From the NCBI RefSeq assembly GCF_013283195.1, contig NZ_JABEKT010000001.1, forward strand, positions 3,049,473-3,113,472: a stretch of 64,000 nt of DNA, in the 5' to 3' direction. Shown piece by piece: positions 1-8,208 of this stretch (position 1 is its first letter; every line of letters starts with the position of its first letter). The translations under genes were made by a program, and so were the position numbers. The stretch comes from Ensifer adhaerens. GTDB lineage: Bacteria; Pseudomonadota; Alphaproteobacteria; Rhizobiales; Rhizobiaceae. Under the pieces are notes generated by a model. It had not been told where the DNA came from. It was given only the letters and a program-made list of their open reading frames with translations, and searched no databases.

Positions 1-660
1 GCGGTTGATGGCGGCGTCCGTCTGGATGAAATTGTCGTAGGGGCCAGCATTGATGTTGCGACCGCGCGCCGAGATGATGCCGACGGACACCGAGCCGCCG
101 AAGCCGAACGGGTTGCCGATCGCCATGACCCAGTCGCCGATGCGCATCTTGCGGGAATCGCCGAAAGGTACCGCCTTCAGGGGCGCTTTCGGCTCGACCT
201 TCAGCACCGCGAGATCGGTCTTGGTATCCTTGCCGACGAGCTTGGCCTTCAGCTTGCTGCCGTTGGCAAAGATCACCTCGATATCGTCGGCACCTTCGAT
301 CACGTGATTGTTGGTGACGATGACGCCGGCGGGATCGATGACGAAGCCGGAGCCCAGCGAATTGACGGTGCGCTGGCGGTTGCCGCCCTTGTCTGCCTGC
401 CCCTTGAAGAATTCATCGAAGAAGTCCTGGTAGGGCGAGCCCTCGGGCACCTGCGGCGTCGGCGCATCGTCGTCGTTCTTGACGCGCTGGGACGTCGAAA
501 TGTTCACGACCGCATCAAGCAGGCCGGCGGCAAGGTCGGCGACGGATGCGGGGCCATTGCTCGGCGGGCGAACGGCGGCCGTCTGCGCCATCGCGACATT
601 GGACAGAAGCAGCGAGGCGGCCAGCGCCAGGGCGCCGAGGGATTTCGATCGAGTGGACAA
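1..660 (-). CDS. Do/HtrA-family periplasmic serine protease (3' end outside window)
   Basis: Periplasmic quality-control protease of the DegP/DegQ type; only the first 220 codons are inside the window. A TTG start at 660 is chosen because GGAG stands about 9 bases upstream and the protein then begins with a typical signal peptide (hydrophobic core, AMA-Q cleavage site near residue 25). Two of the three catalytic residues are visible: His119 in NNHVIEG and Asp149 in TDLAVLKV. The serine (GNSGG) and the PDZ domains would lie beyond the left edge. It follows hflKC and its small partners on the same strand after a 293-base gap, a neighbourhood that makes sense for envelope proteolysis. Confidence 0.93.
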   Translation of the reverse strand, partial: MSTRSKSLGALALAASLLLSNVAMAQTAAVRPPSNGPASVADLAAGLLDAVVNISTSQRVKNDDDAPTPQVPEGSPYQDFFDEFFKGQADKGGNRQRTVNSLGSGFVIDPAGVIVTNNHVIEGADDIEVIFANGSKLKAKLVGKDTKTDLAVLKVEPKAPLKAVPFGDSRKMRIGDWVMAIGNPFGFGGSVSVGIISARGRNINAGPYDNFIQTDAAINR

Positions 661-953
661 TTCGCGGAGCTCCTCACATTGTCTCGGCGGTGCGATACCT
701 CAAAGGATAGCGCGTCATGCGATGCTCTGCAGCCCCACGCGCCCAACAGACGCAAGGATCGCTGCAGCGACCTTGATTTTCAGCATACCCTAATCCTTCG
801 ACCGATGCCGGTCGTAGGCGTCATGCAGCTGGTAACAGCGACGCGATCCGGGGATCCCGTTCCGCCCGATCCTCCTTTGAAGATACGGCGGAATTCAGAA
901 GCGTCCAGACACGATTTTCTGATCCACCCAAAAGAGCGGATAGGGACCGACGA
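661..953. other. Intergenic region between the ACT-domain gene and the Do protease gene
   Basis: This 293-base gap probably contains the promoter of the Do-type protease. I see no convincing -35/-10 pair, no terminator hairpin with a U-run and no credible small gene. Open frames crossing it lack a ribosome binding site. Confidence 0.4.
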
Positions 954-1340
954 TCAGATCGTGATCTCGTGCCCATGTTCTTTCAGCGCCTGCACCGCCT
1001 TGTCGAGATCGGAACCGGGCACGAAGATGTAGTCGGTGCTGAAGGTCGAATTGGCAAAGACGCCGATGCCTGCGGCCGAAAGCGGCCTGAGCACGGAAGA
1101 AAGCACGCCCGGCACGTCAACGCTGAAGTGCTGTTCGATGCGGAAGCAGCGCCAGCCGAGCGAGCTCTGGGTGCTGGAAGGCACGCGCGCGGCGCGGCAG
1201 ACGAGGGTCATTTCCTCTCGCGAGCTGGACACGGTCCAGAAACCCGGCCCCGGCAGCCATTCCGGCATCTGGGAACCGACATTGAGACGGGTGATCGCAT
1301 ATTCGGCATCGACCAGCCGGATCAGCAGTTTATGTGGCAT
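954..1340 (-). CDS. ACT-domain protein, 128 aa
   Basis: Small soluble protein built of two ACT-like halves. The C-terminal half contains the HFSVDVPGVLSSVLRPLSAAGIGVF segment (split here: HFSVDVPGVL then SSVLRPLSAAG), typical of ACT_7/CASTOR-like domains that bind amino acids or act as regulatory modules. No catalytic domain is fused to it. The ATG has GAGGATAA upstream and lies 6 bases after the stop of the DUF2065 gene, so it is probably the last member of the hflK-hflC-DUF2065 transcript. Ligand and role are unknown. Confidence 0.85.
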   Translation of the reverse strand: MPHKLLIRLVDAEYAITRLNVGSQMPEWLPGPGFWTVSSSREEMTLVCRAARVPSSTQSSLGWRCFRIEQHFSVDVPGVLSSVLRPLSAAGIGVFANSTFSTDYIFVPGSDLDKAVQALKEHGHEITI

Positions 1341-1346
1341 TTCGCA

Positions 1347-1532
1347 TTATCCTCGAAGCAACCAGACAAGTCCGACACCGGCGGCAACGGAAAATACCCC
1401 GGCCAGTCGAAGCTGATGCTCCGGGACATACGGCAAACGCTTCGCCAATTCCACTAAAACCAAAGGGGCCAGTGCGTACACCAGCCCCTCGATGATCAGG
1501 AAGAAAGCGATCCCGGTCAGAAAGTCGGACAT
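1347..1532 (-). CDS. DUF2065 family small membrane protein, 61 aa
   Basis: Two predicted membrane helices (about residues 2-22 and 40-60) separated by a short loop with LAKRLPYVPEHQLRLAG match the DUF2065 family, small inner-membrane proteins usually next to hflC. The start at 1532 (MSDFLTG) is preferred over upstream alternatives, which would add a very arginine-rich, family-atypical extension. It begins 7 bases after the hflC stop, so the two are co-transcribed. It may accompany the HflKC complex; function unknown. Confidence 0.85.
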   Translation of the reverse strand: MSDFLTGIAFFLIIEGLVYALAPLVLVELAKRLPYVPEHQLRLAGVFSVAAGVGLVWLLRG

Positions 1533-1539
1533 AGTCCGC

Positions 1540-2463
1540 TTAGTTCCCGGTCGCCGGTTGCGTCGTTGTCGCAGCCGGCGGGTTGCCTTCCGAGTCATTG
1601 AAATAACGGAAGAACTCCGAATGCGGCGACAGCACGAGCGTCGTGTCCGAGCTGCCGATCGACTCCGTATAGGCGGTCATCGAACGGTAGAATTCGAAGA
1701 ACTTCGGATCGCGTGCGAATGCGTCGGCAAAGGTCTTCGTCCGTGCGGCTTCGCCTTCACCGCGCAGGATTTCCGATTCGCGCTGGGCGTCGGCGACGAT
1801 CTCGACGACCTGACGGTCGGCGATGGCGCGGCGACGCTGGCCGGCTTCATTACCACGGGCGCGGATCAGCTCGGCTTCCGCCAGACGCTCGGCCTTCATG
1901 CGGTCGAAGGTCTGCTGCGAGACTTCCTGCGTCAGGTCCGTGCGACGGATGCGAACGTCCTCGATCCTGAGGCCGAGCGTTTCGGCATCGGCCTGGAGGT
2001 CGGCACGAACTTCGCGCATCATCGATGCACGCTCGTCGGAGAGTGCTGCCTCGAAACCGCGCAGACCGTAGACGCGACGCAGCGATGCGTCGAGACGAGT
2101 GCGCAACCGAGCCTCGGCCGAGTCGCGGTCGCCCGAAACGGTTTCGCGGAAGCGGCGGGGGTCGGCGATCTTGTAGACGACGAAGGCGTCGACTTCATAG
2201 AACTTGCCGCCCGAGACCTGGACGCGGATGTTGTCGAGATCGAAGCGCAGGGCCTGGTCCTCGACGTACTGTACGCGATCGGCATCCATGAAGGCGAAGG
2301 GCAGTTTGAAGTAGAGGCCCGGCTCGGTCTTGACGTCCTGGATCTGACCGAAGCGGACGACGACCGCCTGCTGGCGCTCGTTGACCACGAAGACCGACGA
2401 GTAGAGACCGACGAAGACGACCGCGAGCAGGATCAGGATGATTGAAGTACGATTGTTGATCAC
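1540..2463 (-). CDS. hflC: HflC, SPFH/band-7 regulator of FtsH protease
   Basis: A 307-aa inner-membrane protein with an N-terminal membrane helix (residues about 7-24) followed by an SPFH/prohibitin domain and an alanine/arginine-rich helical region (ARGNEAGQRRRAIADRQ). HflC and HflK form a large periplasmic cage around the AAA protease FtsH and modulate its membrane-protein turnover. The GTG start overlaps the hflK stop by 4 bases (GTGA), the classical translationally coupled arrangement. Length and order fit the family. Confidence 0.97.
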   Translation of the reverse strand: MINNRTSIILILLAVVFVGLYSSVFVVNERQQAVVVRFGQIQDVKTEPGLYFKLPFAFMDADRVQYVEDQALRFDLDNIRVQVSGGKFYEVDAFVVYKIADPRRFRETVSGDRDSAEARLRTRLDASLRRVYGLRGFEAALSDERASMMREVRADLQADAETLGLRIEDVRIRRTDLTQEVSQQTFDRMKAERLAEAELIRARGNEAGQRRRAIADRQVVEIVADAQRESEILRGEGEAARTKTFADAFARDPKFFEFYRSMTAYTESIGSSDTTLVLSPHSEFFRYFNDSEGNPPAATTTQPATGN

Positions 2464-3563
2464 TGTGCGGCTCCCGTCTGTGCCGGCCGACCGATTTCGT
2501 TCAGCGGCAGATAGGGCACGACGCCCTGCCCGTTCTTCTCGTCGATGATGACCTTCTTCGACTTGCCGAGCACGCCCTGCATCGTTTCGAGATAGAGACG
2601 CTTGCGGGTCACGTCGGGCGCCTTGGAATACTCGTCGTAGACCGAGATGAAGCGCTGGGCTTCACCGTCCGCTTCCTTGACGATGCGATCCTTGTAGGCG
2701 GCTGCCTCTTCGCGGATCTGCGCGCCCTGACCGCGGGCCTTGCCGAGGATCTGGTTGGCATACTGGTTGGCTTCTTCGACGAAGCGATCTTCGTCCTGCT
2801 CGGCGCGCTGCACTTCGTCGAACGCGTCGGCAACTTCGCGCGGCGGAGCCGCATCCTCGATCGCCACGGTGTTGACCGAGATGCCGGCACCGTAGCTGTC
2901 CATCGTCGCCTGGATCGTGCTCTTCACGTCGGCGGCGATCGCCTGACGGTTATCACGGAAAATGTCCTGGGCCGGACGACGGCCGACCACTTCGCGCATG
3001 GCGCTTTCGGCAACCTGCTGCAGCGTGTCGGACGGATTTTCGACGTTGAACAGGTAGTGCTTCGGGTCCGTGACGGAATACAGCACCGAGAACTGGACGT
3101 TGACGATGTTCTGGTCGCCGGTGAGCATCAGGCCGGCATTCGACTGACCGCTGTTGCGACCGCCGATGTTCTGCTGCTGCTCGGTAATCTTGACGAACTC
3201 GACGGTTTCGAGCGGCCAGAAATGGTAGTGCAGGCCCGGCATCGAGATCTCGTCCTTCGGCTTGCCGAAGCGCATTTCGACGCCCCGTTCATCCGGCTGG
3301 ACGGTATAGATCGAGTTGATCAGGATGAAGCCGACGATCAGCAGGCCGACGATGGCGAAGACGCCGCCGTTAAAGCCGCCGGGAACGACGTTCTTCAGCT
3401 GATCCTGGCCACGGCGAATGATCTCTTCGAGATCCGGCGGGCCGCCTTTGCCACCACCACCGCGCGGGCGGTTCGGCCCCTGGCCCCATGGACCCTGATT
3501 GCCTCCGCCGCCGCCGCCGCCACCCCAAGGGCCGCCGCCGCCATTCTGATTGCTCCAGGGCAT
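2460..3563 (-). CDS. hflK: HflK, SPFH/band-7 regulator of FtsH protease
   Basis: A 367-aa partner of HflC. It has a cytoplasmic N-terminal tail that is extremely rich in Gly, Pro and Asn (residues 1-42), a membrane helix at about 67-87, then the SPFH domain with the HflK-typical VQPDERGVEMRFGK segment and a long coiled helical region. The ATG at 3563 is preferred over the TTG one codon upstream; AGAGAGG lies just before it. First gene of the hflK-hflC-DUF2065 operon, transcribed from the promoter at 3636-3664. Confidence 0.97.
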   Translation of the reverse strand: MPWSNQNGGGGPWGGGGGGGGNQGPWGQGPNRPRGGGGKGGPPDLEEIIRRGQDQLKNVVPGGFNGGVFAIVGLLIVGFILINSIYTVQPDERGVEMRFGKPKDEISMPGLHYHFWPLETVEFVKITEQQQNIGGRNSGQSNAGLMLTGDQNIVNVQFSVLYSVTDPKHYLFNVENPSDTLQQVAESAMREVVGRRPAQDIFRDNRQAIAADVKSTIQATMDSYGAGISVNTVAIEDAAPPREVADAFDEVQRAEQDEDRFVEEANQYANQILGKARGQGAQIREEAAAYKDRIVKEADGEAQRFISVYDEYSKAPDVTRKRLYLETMQGVLGKSKKVIIDEKNGQGVVPYLPLNEIGRPAQTGAAQ

Positions 3564-3635
3564 CAAAACCTCTCTTTTGAATACTGCTCACGATGAACTG
3601 CCGCGCGAATGCACGGACGTCCACGATGTGAACCC

Positions 3636-3664
3636 GTTATAGGTATGACATGCATCGCTTTCAA
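3636..3664 (-). promoter_or_regulatory. Predicted housekeeping-sigma promoter of the hflKC operon
   Basis: On the minus strand TTGAAA (3664-3659) and TATAAC (3641-3636) are separated by exactly 17 bases, about 70 bases upstream of the hflK start. This is the best -35/-10 pair in the 250-base gap to folA. Transcription start would be near 3629. A heat-shock sigma cannot be excluded by eye. Confidence 0.65.
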
Positions 3665-3819
3665 CGCGATAGGCCAGAGTTCACCGTAAATGGTTCAAAA
3701 TAGTTGACGAATAGGCCGTTACAGCGCCGCGCGTCGCATCTGCCGCACCAAAGCGCTGTGACACCTCGAACGTGCAGCGGCACCTTCGCCGTCGGCCGGC
3801 GCCGATCAATGATCCCAGA

Positions 3820-4356
3820 TCAACCTGCGCTACGCCGGCGCCAGGTCACGAAATGCATGGCATGGCTGTCCTTCTCGCTCTGCGGCAGATCCTCTTCGAA
3901 CACCTTGTCGAAGACGGCGGGATCGATTTCGGGAAAGCGCGCATCGCCTTCGACTTCGGCCGGAACCTCGGTGATATGAAGGATATCCGCCGCACCGATC
4001 GCCTGGCGATAGATCTCGCCGCCGCCGACGACGCAGACCTCGTCCGCACCGGTTGCCTCAGCTTCTCGCCGCGCCGCGGCGAGCGCTTCTTCCAGCGAAT
4101 GCACGACGATCGCGCCCTCGGCGGAGTAATCAGCGCTGCGGCTGATGACGATGTTCGCCCGGCCCGGCAGCGGACGCCCGATCGAGGCCCAGGTCTTGCG
4201 CCCCATGATCACGGGCTTGCCGATCGTCAGCGCCTTGAAGCGCTTGAGGTCGGTCGGAAGCCGCCAGGGCAGATCACCCTCGCGGCCGATCACGCCGTTG
4301 GCGGCAACCGCTGCAATGAGGGAGACTTTCGGTTCGTTGGTGCTGGTATCAGTCAT
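3820..4356 (-). CDS. folA: Dihydrofolate reductase
   Basis: Reduces dihydrofolate to tetrahydrofolate with NADPH, the regenerating step after thymidylate synthase. The 178-aa protein shows the diagnostic segments: VAANGVIGREGDLPWRLP (substrate pocket), IMGRKTWASIG and VVGGGEIYR (NADPH binding). The start at 4356 (MTDTS) overlaps the end of the upstream glutathione transferase gene by 8 bases; an ATG at 4365 is an alternative, and neither has a strong ribosome binding site, suggesting translational coupling. It lies near thyA, with one gene between. Confidence 0.95.
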   Translation of the reverse strand: MTDTSTNEPKVSLIAAVAANGVIGREGDLPWRLPTDLKRFKALTIGKPVIMGRKTWASIGRPLPGRANIVISRSADYSAEGAIVVHSLEEALAAARREAEATGADEVCVVGGGEIYRQAIGAADILHITEVPAEVEGDARFPEIDPAVFDKVFEEDLPQSEKDSHAMHFVTWRRRSAG

Positions 4357-4954
4357 GGAACCCATTCGGTTTGCTGTCGATTTCACTTGCCCTGACAAGG
4401 GCCGGACGGTCCGTCACCACCCTTATGTAGCGGTCGACGACCTCGCTCTCGGGCAGGATCTTGCGCATCCATTGCAGCGCACTGGCCAAAAGCAGATCGG
4501 CGGCACTCATCGTCGCGCCGAGCAGATAGGCCTGCCGGCTGAGCACGTCGATCACATGCCCGCACATTTCGCTGTAGAGCCGCGCCTGCGCCGGATTGCT
4601 GATCGTCGCCCCGGTGATGTGCGCCAGCGCCGTCGGCTCGATCACGCCGGCATAATAGGCGAGCCAGGAGAGATAGGCGCCGCGCTCGGGATGGCCGGGC
4701 GACCGCCCGAGGCTGCATTCGGGATGAAGGTCGGTGAGGTATTGCACCACGGCCGCCGATTCCCAGATCAGAGCGTCCTTGTGCAGCAGCGCCGGCACCT
4801 GCTTGTGCGGATGCGGATTGTTTTCGTCGGGCGCACCGGTTCCATCCCAGCGGCGGATCGAGACATAGCGGATCTCGTATTCCGCGCCGATCTCCTCGAG
4901 CAGCCAGACGATCCGCGAGGAGCGCGACTGCGGTGCGTGGATGAGCGTCAGCAT
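4349..4954 (-). CDS. Glutathione S-transferase family protein
   Basis: A 201-aa protein with an N-terminal thioredoxin-like domain (SRSSRIVWLLEE, then KQVPALLHKDALIWESAAVVQYL, where the VPAL and ES pair binds glutathione) and an all-helical C-terminal domain. ATG 4954 is chosen because GGGAGG stands 6 bases before it; longer versions ignore this site. It sits between thyA and folA on one strand and overlaps folA, so it is probably co-transcribed, but no biochemical link to folate metabolism is evident. Substrate unknown. Confidence 0.9.
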   Translation of the reverse strand: MLTLIHAPQSRSSRIVWLLEEIGAEYEIRYVSIRRWDGTGAPDENNPHPHKQVPALLHKDALIWESAAVVQYLTDLHPECSLGRSPGHPERGAYLSWLAYYAGVIEPTALAHITGATISNPAQARLYSEMCGHVIDVLSRQAYLLGATMSAADLLLASALQWMRKILPESEVVDRYIRVVTDRPALVRASEIDSKPNGFHD

Positions 4955-5106
4955 CGAAACCTCCCGACAGCGCGGCGTAAAACAGAACACGCCAAGGTCG
5001 CTGCAACGCCTGAATTACGTCATAGGCGGAAGACCTCCCGGTCTGCCGCCATCACGCGAATGCCCGTATCGATCACGCCGCCCGCACTGCCCGAAGCGGC
5101 GAGCAG

Positions 5107-5901
5107 TCAGACGGCGATCGGCGCCTTGATCGTTGAATCGGCTTCGTAACCGACAAGGGTAAAGTCTTCAAAACGGAACGCAAACAGATCCTTGACATCA
5201 GGATTGATCTGCATGGTCGGCAATGTCTTCGGCGTGCGGGCAAGCTGCAGCCGCGCCTGGTCGAAATGGTTGTGGTAGATGTGCGCGTCGCCGAAGGTGT
5301 GGACGAAATCGCCCGGCTTCAGCCCGGTCACTTGCGCAACCATCATCGTCAGCAACGCGTAGGAGGCGATGTTGAAGGGCACACCGAGGAAGATGTCGGC
5401 CGAGCGCTGGTAGAGTTGGCAGGAAAGCTTGCCGTCGGCGACATAGAACTGGAAAAGGCAATGGCACGGCGGCAGCGCCATCTCGTCGACCAGCGCCGGG
5501 TTCCAGGCCGAAACGATATGCCGGCGCGAATTCGGATTGGTCTTCAGGCTTTCGACGAGACCGGCGATCTGATCGATATGCCGTCCGTCCGGCGCCGGCC
5601 AGGAGCGCCACTGGTAGCCGTAAACAGGGCCGAGATCGCCGTTTTCGTCCGCCCACTCGTCCCAGATGCTGACGCCATTGTCCTTGAGATAGGCGATGTT
5701 GGTCTCGCCCTTCAGGAACCAGAGCAGTTCGTGAATGATCGAGCGCAGGTGCAGCTTCTTGGTGGTCAGCACCGGGAAGCCTTCCGCCAGATCGAAGCGC
5801 ATTTGGTAGCCGAAGACCGAGCGCGTGCCCGTTCCCGTCCGGTCGCCCCGGTCGGTTCCGCTGGTCATCACATGATCGAGGAAGTCGAGATATTGCTGCA
5901 T
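5107..5901 (-). CDS. thyA: Thymidylate synthase
   Basis: Methylates dUMP to dTMP using methylenetetrahydrofolate, producing the dihydrofolate consumed by FolA encoded 0.8 kb downstream. The 264-aa length is standard. Visible signatures are [13 protein letters not shown] near the N terminus, the nucleophile Cys in [12 protein letters not shown], the phosphate-binding [10 protein letters not shown] and [10 protein letters not shown]. The protein ends in the classical IKAPIAV tail. It is the first gene of thyA-GST-folA. Confidence 0.98.
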   Translation of the reverse strand: MQQYLDFLDHVMTSGTDRGDRTGTGTRSVFGYQMRFDLAEGFPVLTTKKLHLRSIIHELLWFLKGETNIAYLKDNGVSIWDEWADENGDLGPVYGYQWRSWPAPDGRHIDQIAGLVESLKTNPNSRRHIVSAWNPALVDEMALPPCHCLFQFYVADGKLSCQLYQRSADIFLGVPFNIASYALLTMMVAQVTGLKPGDFVHTFGDAHIYHNHFDQARLQLARTPKTLPTMQINPDVKDLFAFRFEDFTLVGYEADSTIKAPIAV

Positions 5902-6104
5902 GGTCTGGCGCCGCCGATTCGTGTTGTCCCAAATTTAGGGTGAAGCCGGCGGCAAACCAATGTCTTGGGGATGTTTATCCCGCAAATTTAGCCGCGCTCG
6001 AGCCGGGACCTTGAGGAAACCTGCGCGTTTTCCACCGGCATCCCGCCTCAAGGCATCGGTTCGGTTGATGACCCCGGGGCGATCCGACCCGACCTCACCG
6101 CGAC

Positions 6105-6413
6105 CTACAGCGTCTGCAGCTTGCCGAGGTTCTTGGCCACCAGATAGTAAAAGGTCACGCGCGACTTGGAGCGGTCCGCAGACATCGCCTTCGCCGTGGC
6201 CGAGATGGCTGCGTCCGCGTCCGCACCCGCGACGCCGAGCTTCTTCTCGCACCATTTTTCCCTGACGCGATCGAGCTCCTTGGGGTCGGTGGCCGATACG
6301 AGCGAGGAATCCTTGTTGCGAAGCGCAATGCCGAGATGGCGCACGATCTTGTTCACAACGGCTTCATCGGCGCCGCTGTCATACTTCTGCACATCTGCGA
6401 GATAGTCGGTCAT
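6105..6413 (-). CDS. DUF2853 family protein, 102 aa
   Basis: Small soluble helical protein with the DUF2853 layout: MTDYLADVQKY at the start, a basic REKWCEKKLG segment in the middle and SRVTFYYLVAKNLGK at the end. ATG 6413 has GGAGG 5 bases upstream, so the longer upstream reading (another 32 codons) is rejected. Homologues are widespread in alphaproteobacteria and lack a known function. It stands alone between thyA and ssrA. Confidence 0.88.
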   Translation of the reverse strand: MTDYLADVQKYDSGADEAVVNKIVRHLGIALRNKDSSLVSATDPKELDRVREKWCEKKLGVAGADADAAISATAKAMSADRSKSRVTFYYLVAKNLGKLQTL

Positions 6414-6590
6414 GATGCCTCCACGTTGGGATTGCTCGAAAAACCGCAGCCGTACCCCGCATGCCCCAGCGGCCCGCCTGCAGCAGCCGGAGTTTTTCAT
6501 GGCTGCCAATCATGTCAAGCGTTTTGGAAAAGCAGCGATTTATCCGCTTGCTCCCCTTTTCTTGGGCGCTGGAAAGACCTATATGACAGA

Positions 6591-6918
6591 TGCCGTCTTC
6601 GGGCGGCTATGGCAATAAACGGGCGGTGAAATAAACCCATTGGACCCGGGGGCGGTACCCGGCGCCTCCACCAAAAACCGGTCGACACGTCGATGACCGG
6701 CTTTTGATGGGGGCGAAATAGGATCGACAAGGGCGTAAAGATCGACTTTTTGCTCGGCATTGTACCACCGTTATCGGGCTAAACTTATAGTTGCAAACGA
6801 CAACTATGCTGAAGCACGTCTCGCTGCCTAACGGCGGTGCGACACTTCAAATCAAGTCCTTCCGGGTAGCACCGTAAGGCGGGGTCCGAAGGCACCTGGC
6901 AACAGAAGCCTTCACCTT
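6591..6918 (+). ncRNA. ssrA: Two-piece (circularly permuted) tmRNA
   Basis: Rescues stalled ribosomes and tags the nascent protein for proteolysis. The order is permuted as in other alphaproteobacteria. The tRNA-like 3' half comes first and ends with CCA at 6671-6673. An excised linker at 6674-6708 contains a CCGGTC/GACCGG hairpin. The 5' half starts GGGGGCG at 6709-6715 and pairs 7 bp with CGCCUCC at 6663-6669. The resume codon is GCA at 6793 and the tag frame 6793-6831 reads ANDNYAEARLAA-stop, the known rhizobial tag. The 5' end is placed just before a UUCG-type hairpin, downstream of a CTATAT -10-like box at 6579-6584. The 3' end follows the GAAGGC/GCCTTC hairpin at 6888-6913. Both ends are approximate. 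Confidence 0.95.
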
Positions 6919-7027
6919 CTCCCCCGCTTCGAAATGGTCTATAGATGCTTGGATAATTGACTCGTCATATTCTGACGGGCAATGGAAAGCCGACAGTAGA
7001 ATTGAGTTCGAGAAAGACGGGAATCCC

Positions 7028-7543
7028 ATGGGCCAGGACCACATTCGCTACGACATTCTGGCACAGGATGCGCTTCGCGGCGTCATCCGCAAGGTGCTGA
7101 CCGAGGTTGCCGCCACCGGCCACCTGCCCGGCGAACACCATTTCTTCATCACCTTCCTGACCGGAGCGCCGGGTGTTCGCATCTCGCAGCACCTGAAGTC
7201 CAAGTATCCCGAGCAGATGACCATCGTCGTCCAGCACCAGTTCTGGGAACTCAAGGTCTCCGATATCGGCTTCGAGATCGGCCTTTCCTTCTCCGATACA
7301 CCGGAGCGGCTCGTCATTCCGTTCAATGCCATTCGCGGCTTCTACGACCCCTCGGTCAACTTCGAACTCGAGTTCGACGTGGCCGTGGCCGAAGAGGAAG
7401 AACTCGAATCGGCGGAGATCACCGCCTACCCCGTGCCTGAAACCGACGGCGAAGTGCCGCCCAAGGACGCGGAGAAATCCGGCGAAGCCAAGAATGGCGG
7501 CGGCTCGGTCGTTTCGCTCGATTCCTTCCGCAAGAAGAACTGA
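7028..7543 (+). CDS. sspB: SspB (alpha type), ClpXP adaptor for ssrA-tagged proteins
   Basis: A 171-aa adaptor that binds the ssrA tag and tethers the substrate to ClpX. The N-terminal globular domain (about 1-120) carries the alpha-SspB motifs HHFFITFLTG and MTIVVQHQFWEL. An acidic flexible linker (about 121-160) leads to the C-terminal VVSLDSFRKKN tail, which corresponds to the ClpX-docking (XB) peptide. It lies 110 bases downstream of the tmRNA gene that encodes the tag it recognises. A DUF4169 gene follows after 20 bases on the same strand. Confidence 0.96.
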   Translation: MGQDHIRYDILAQDALRGVIRKVLTEVAATGHLPGEHHFFITFLTGAPGVRISQHLKSKYPEQMTIVVQHQFWELKVSDIGFEIGLSFSDTPERLVIPFNAIRGFYDPSVNFELEFDVAVAEEEELESAEITAYPVPETDGEVPPKDAEKSGEAKNGGGSVVSLDSFRKKN

Positions 7544-7563
7544 GGCAGCTGAAAGGGCGCGGC

Positions 7564-7773
7564 ATGAGTGGTGACGTCGTCAATCTACGCCAGTTCCGCA
7601 AGCGCAATGCCCGCGCCGAAAAAGAGAAGCAGGCCGAACAGAACCGTATCTCGTTCGGCCGCACCAAGGCCGAGAAATCGCTGACCGAAGCCTTGAACGC
7701 GAAAGCGGCAAAAGCCCTCGACCAGGGGCGCCGCCAGCCCGCAGCCGATCGACCCGATGAGGCCGAGGACTGA
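7564..7773 (+). CDS. DUF4169 family protein, 69 aa
   Basis: Small, highly charged, probably helical protein of the DUF4169 family, with no known function. It starts 20 bases after the sspB stop and is presumably co-transcribed. Its residues 5-15, VVNLRQFRKRN, resemble the last 11 residues of SspB, VVSLDSFRKKN (7 of 11 identical), the segment by which SspB docks on ClpX. The rest (FGRTKAEKSL, then an Ala-rich helix and an acidic end) has no catalytic signature. Docking to ClpX is an inference from this similarity, not a known property. Confidence 0.85.
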   Translation: MSGDVVNLRQFRKRNARAEKEKQAEQNRISFGRTKAEKSLTEALNAKAAKALDQGRRQPAADRPDEAED

Positions 7774-7971
7774 GGCACAGGGCGCGTAAGCGGCTGCGAC
7801 CTTCTTCAAATCATCATCGAAACAGATTGTGCGGAACGTCTCACGCGTGAATGCGTTGCTAGAGCATCAAAGCCGGCGCACGGCTCGGCAAAAGCGATTC
7901 TGCCGCAATGACTTGCAGCAGCGTCCCGAATCAAACCGCCAACGACTTGAATCAATTTGCGAGCTCCGGCG

Positions 7972-8208
7972 ATGATCCGAAAACACTCCGCCACCCTGCA
8001 CGGGCACCGCACCAGTTTTTCGCTCGAGGACCCGTTCTGGCTGGAGCTGAAGACGATCGCGGCGACCCGCGCCATGCCGATCGCCCAGCTGATCGTCGAG
8101 ATTGACGACGCGCGCGGCAGTGACAGCAACCTCTCCTCGGCACTTCGGGTCTACGTTCTCGACTGGATCAAGTCGAACGTGCCGCGCTCAGCGGCCGGCG
8201 ACACGTGA
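7972..8208 (+). CDS. Ribbon-helix-helix domain protein, 78 aa
   Basis: Matches the RHH_4-type ribbon-helix-helix family: a short beta strand (HRTSFSLEDPFW) followed by two helices (LELKTIAATRAMPIAQLIVEID, and SNLSSALRVYVLDWI near the C terminus). Proteins of this fold usually dimerise and can bind DNA. The start at 7972 (MIRKHS) is preferred to a TTG five codons upstream. The last 21 bases overlap the 3' end of the convergent diguanylate cyclase gene. Target unknown; possibly autoregulatory. Confidence 0.8.
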   Translation: MIRKHSATLHGHRTSFSLEDPFWLELKTIAATRAMPIAQLIVEIDDARGSDSNLSSALRVYVLDWIKSNVPRSAAGDT

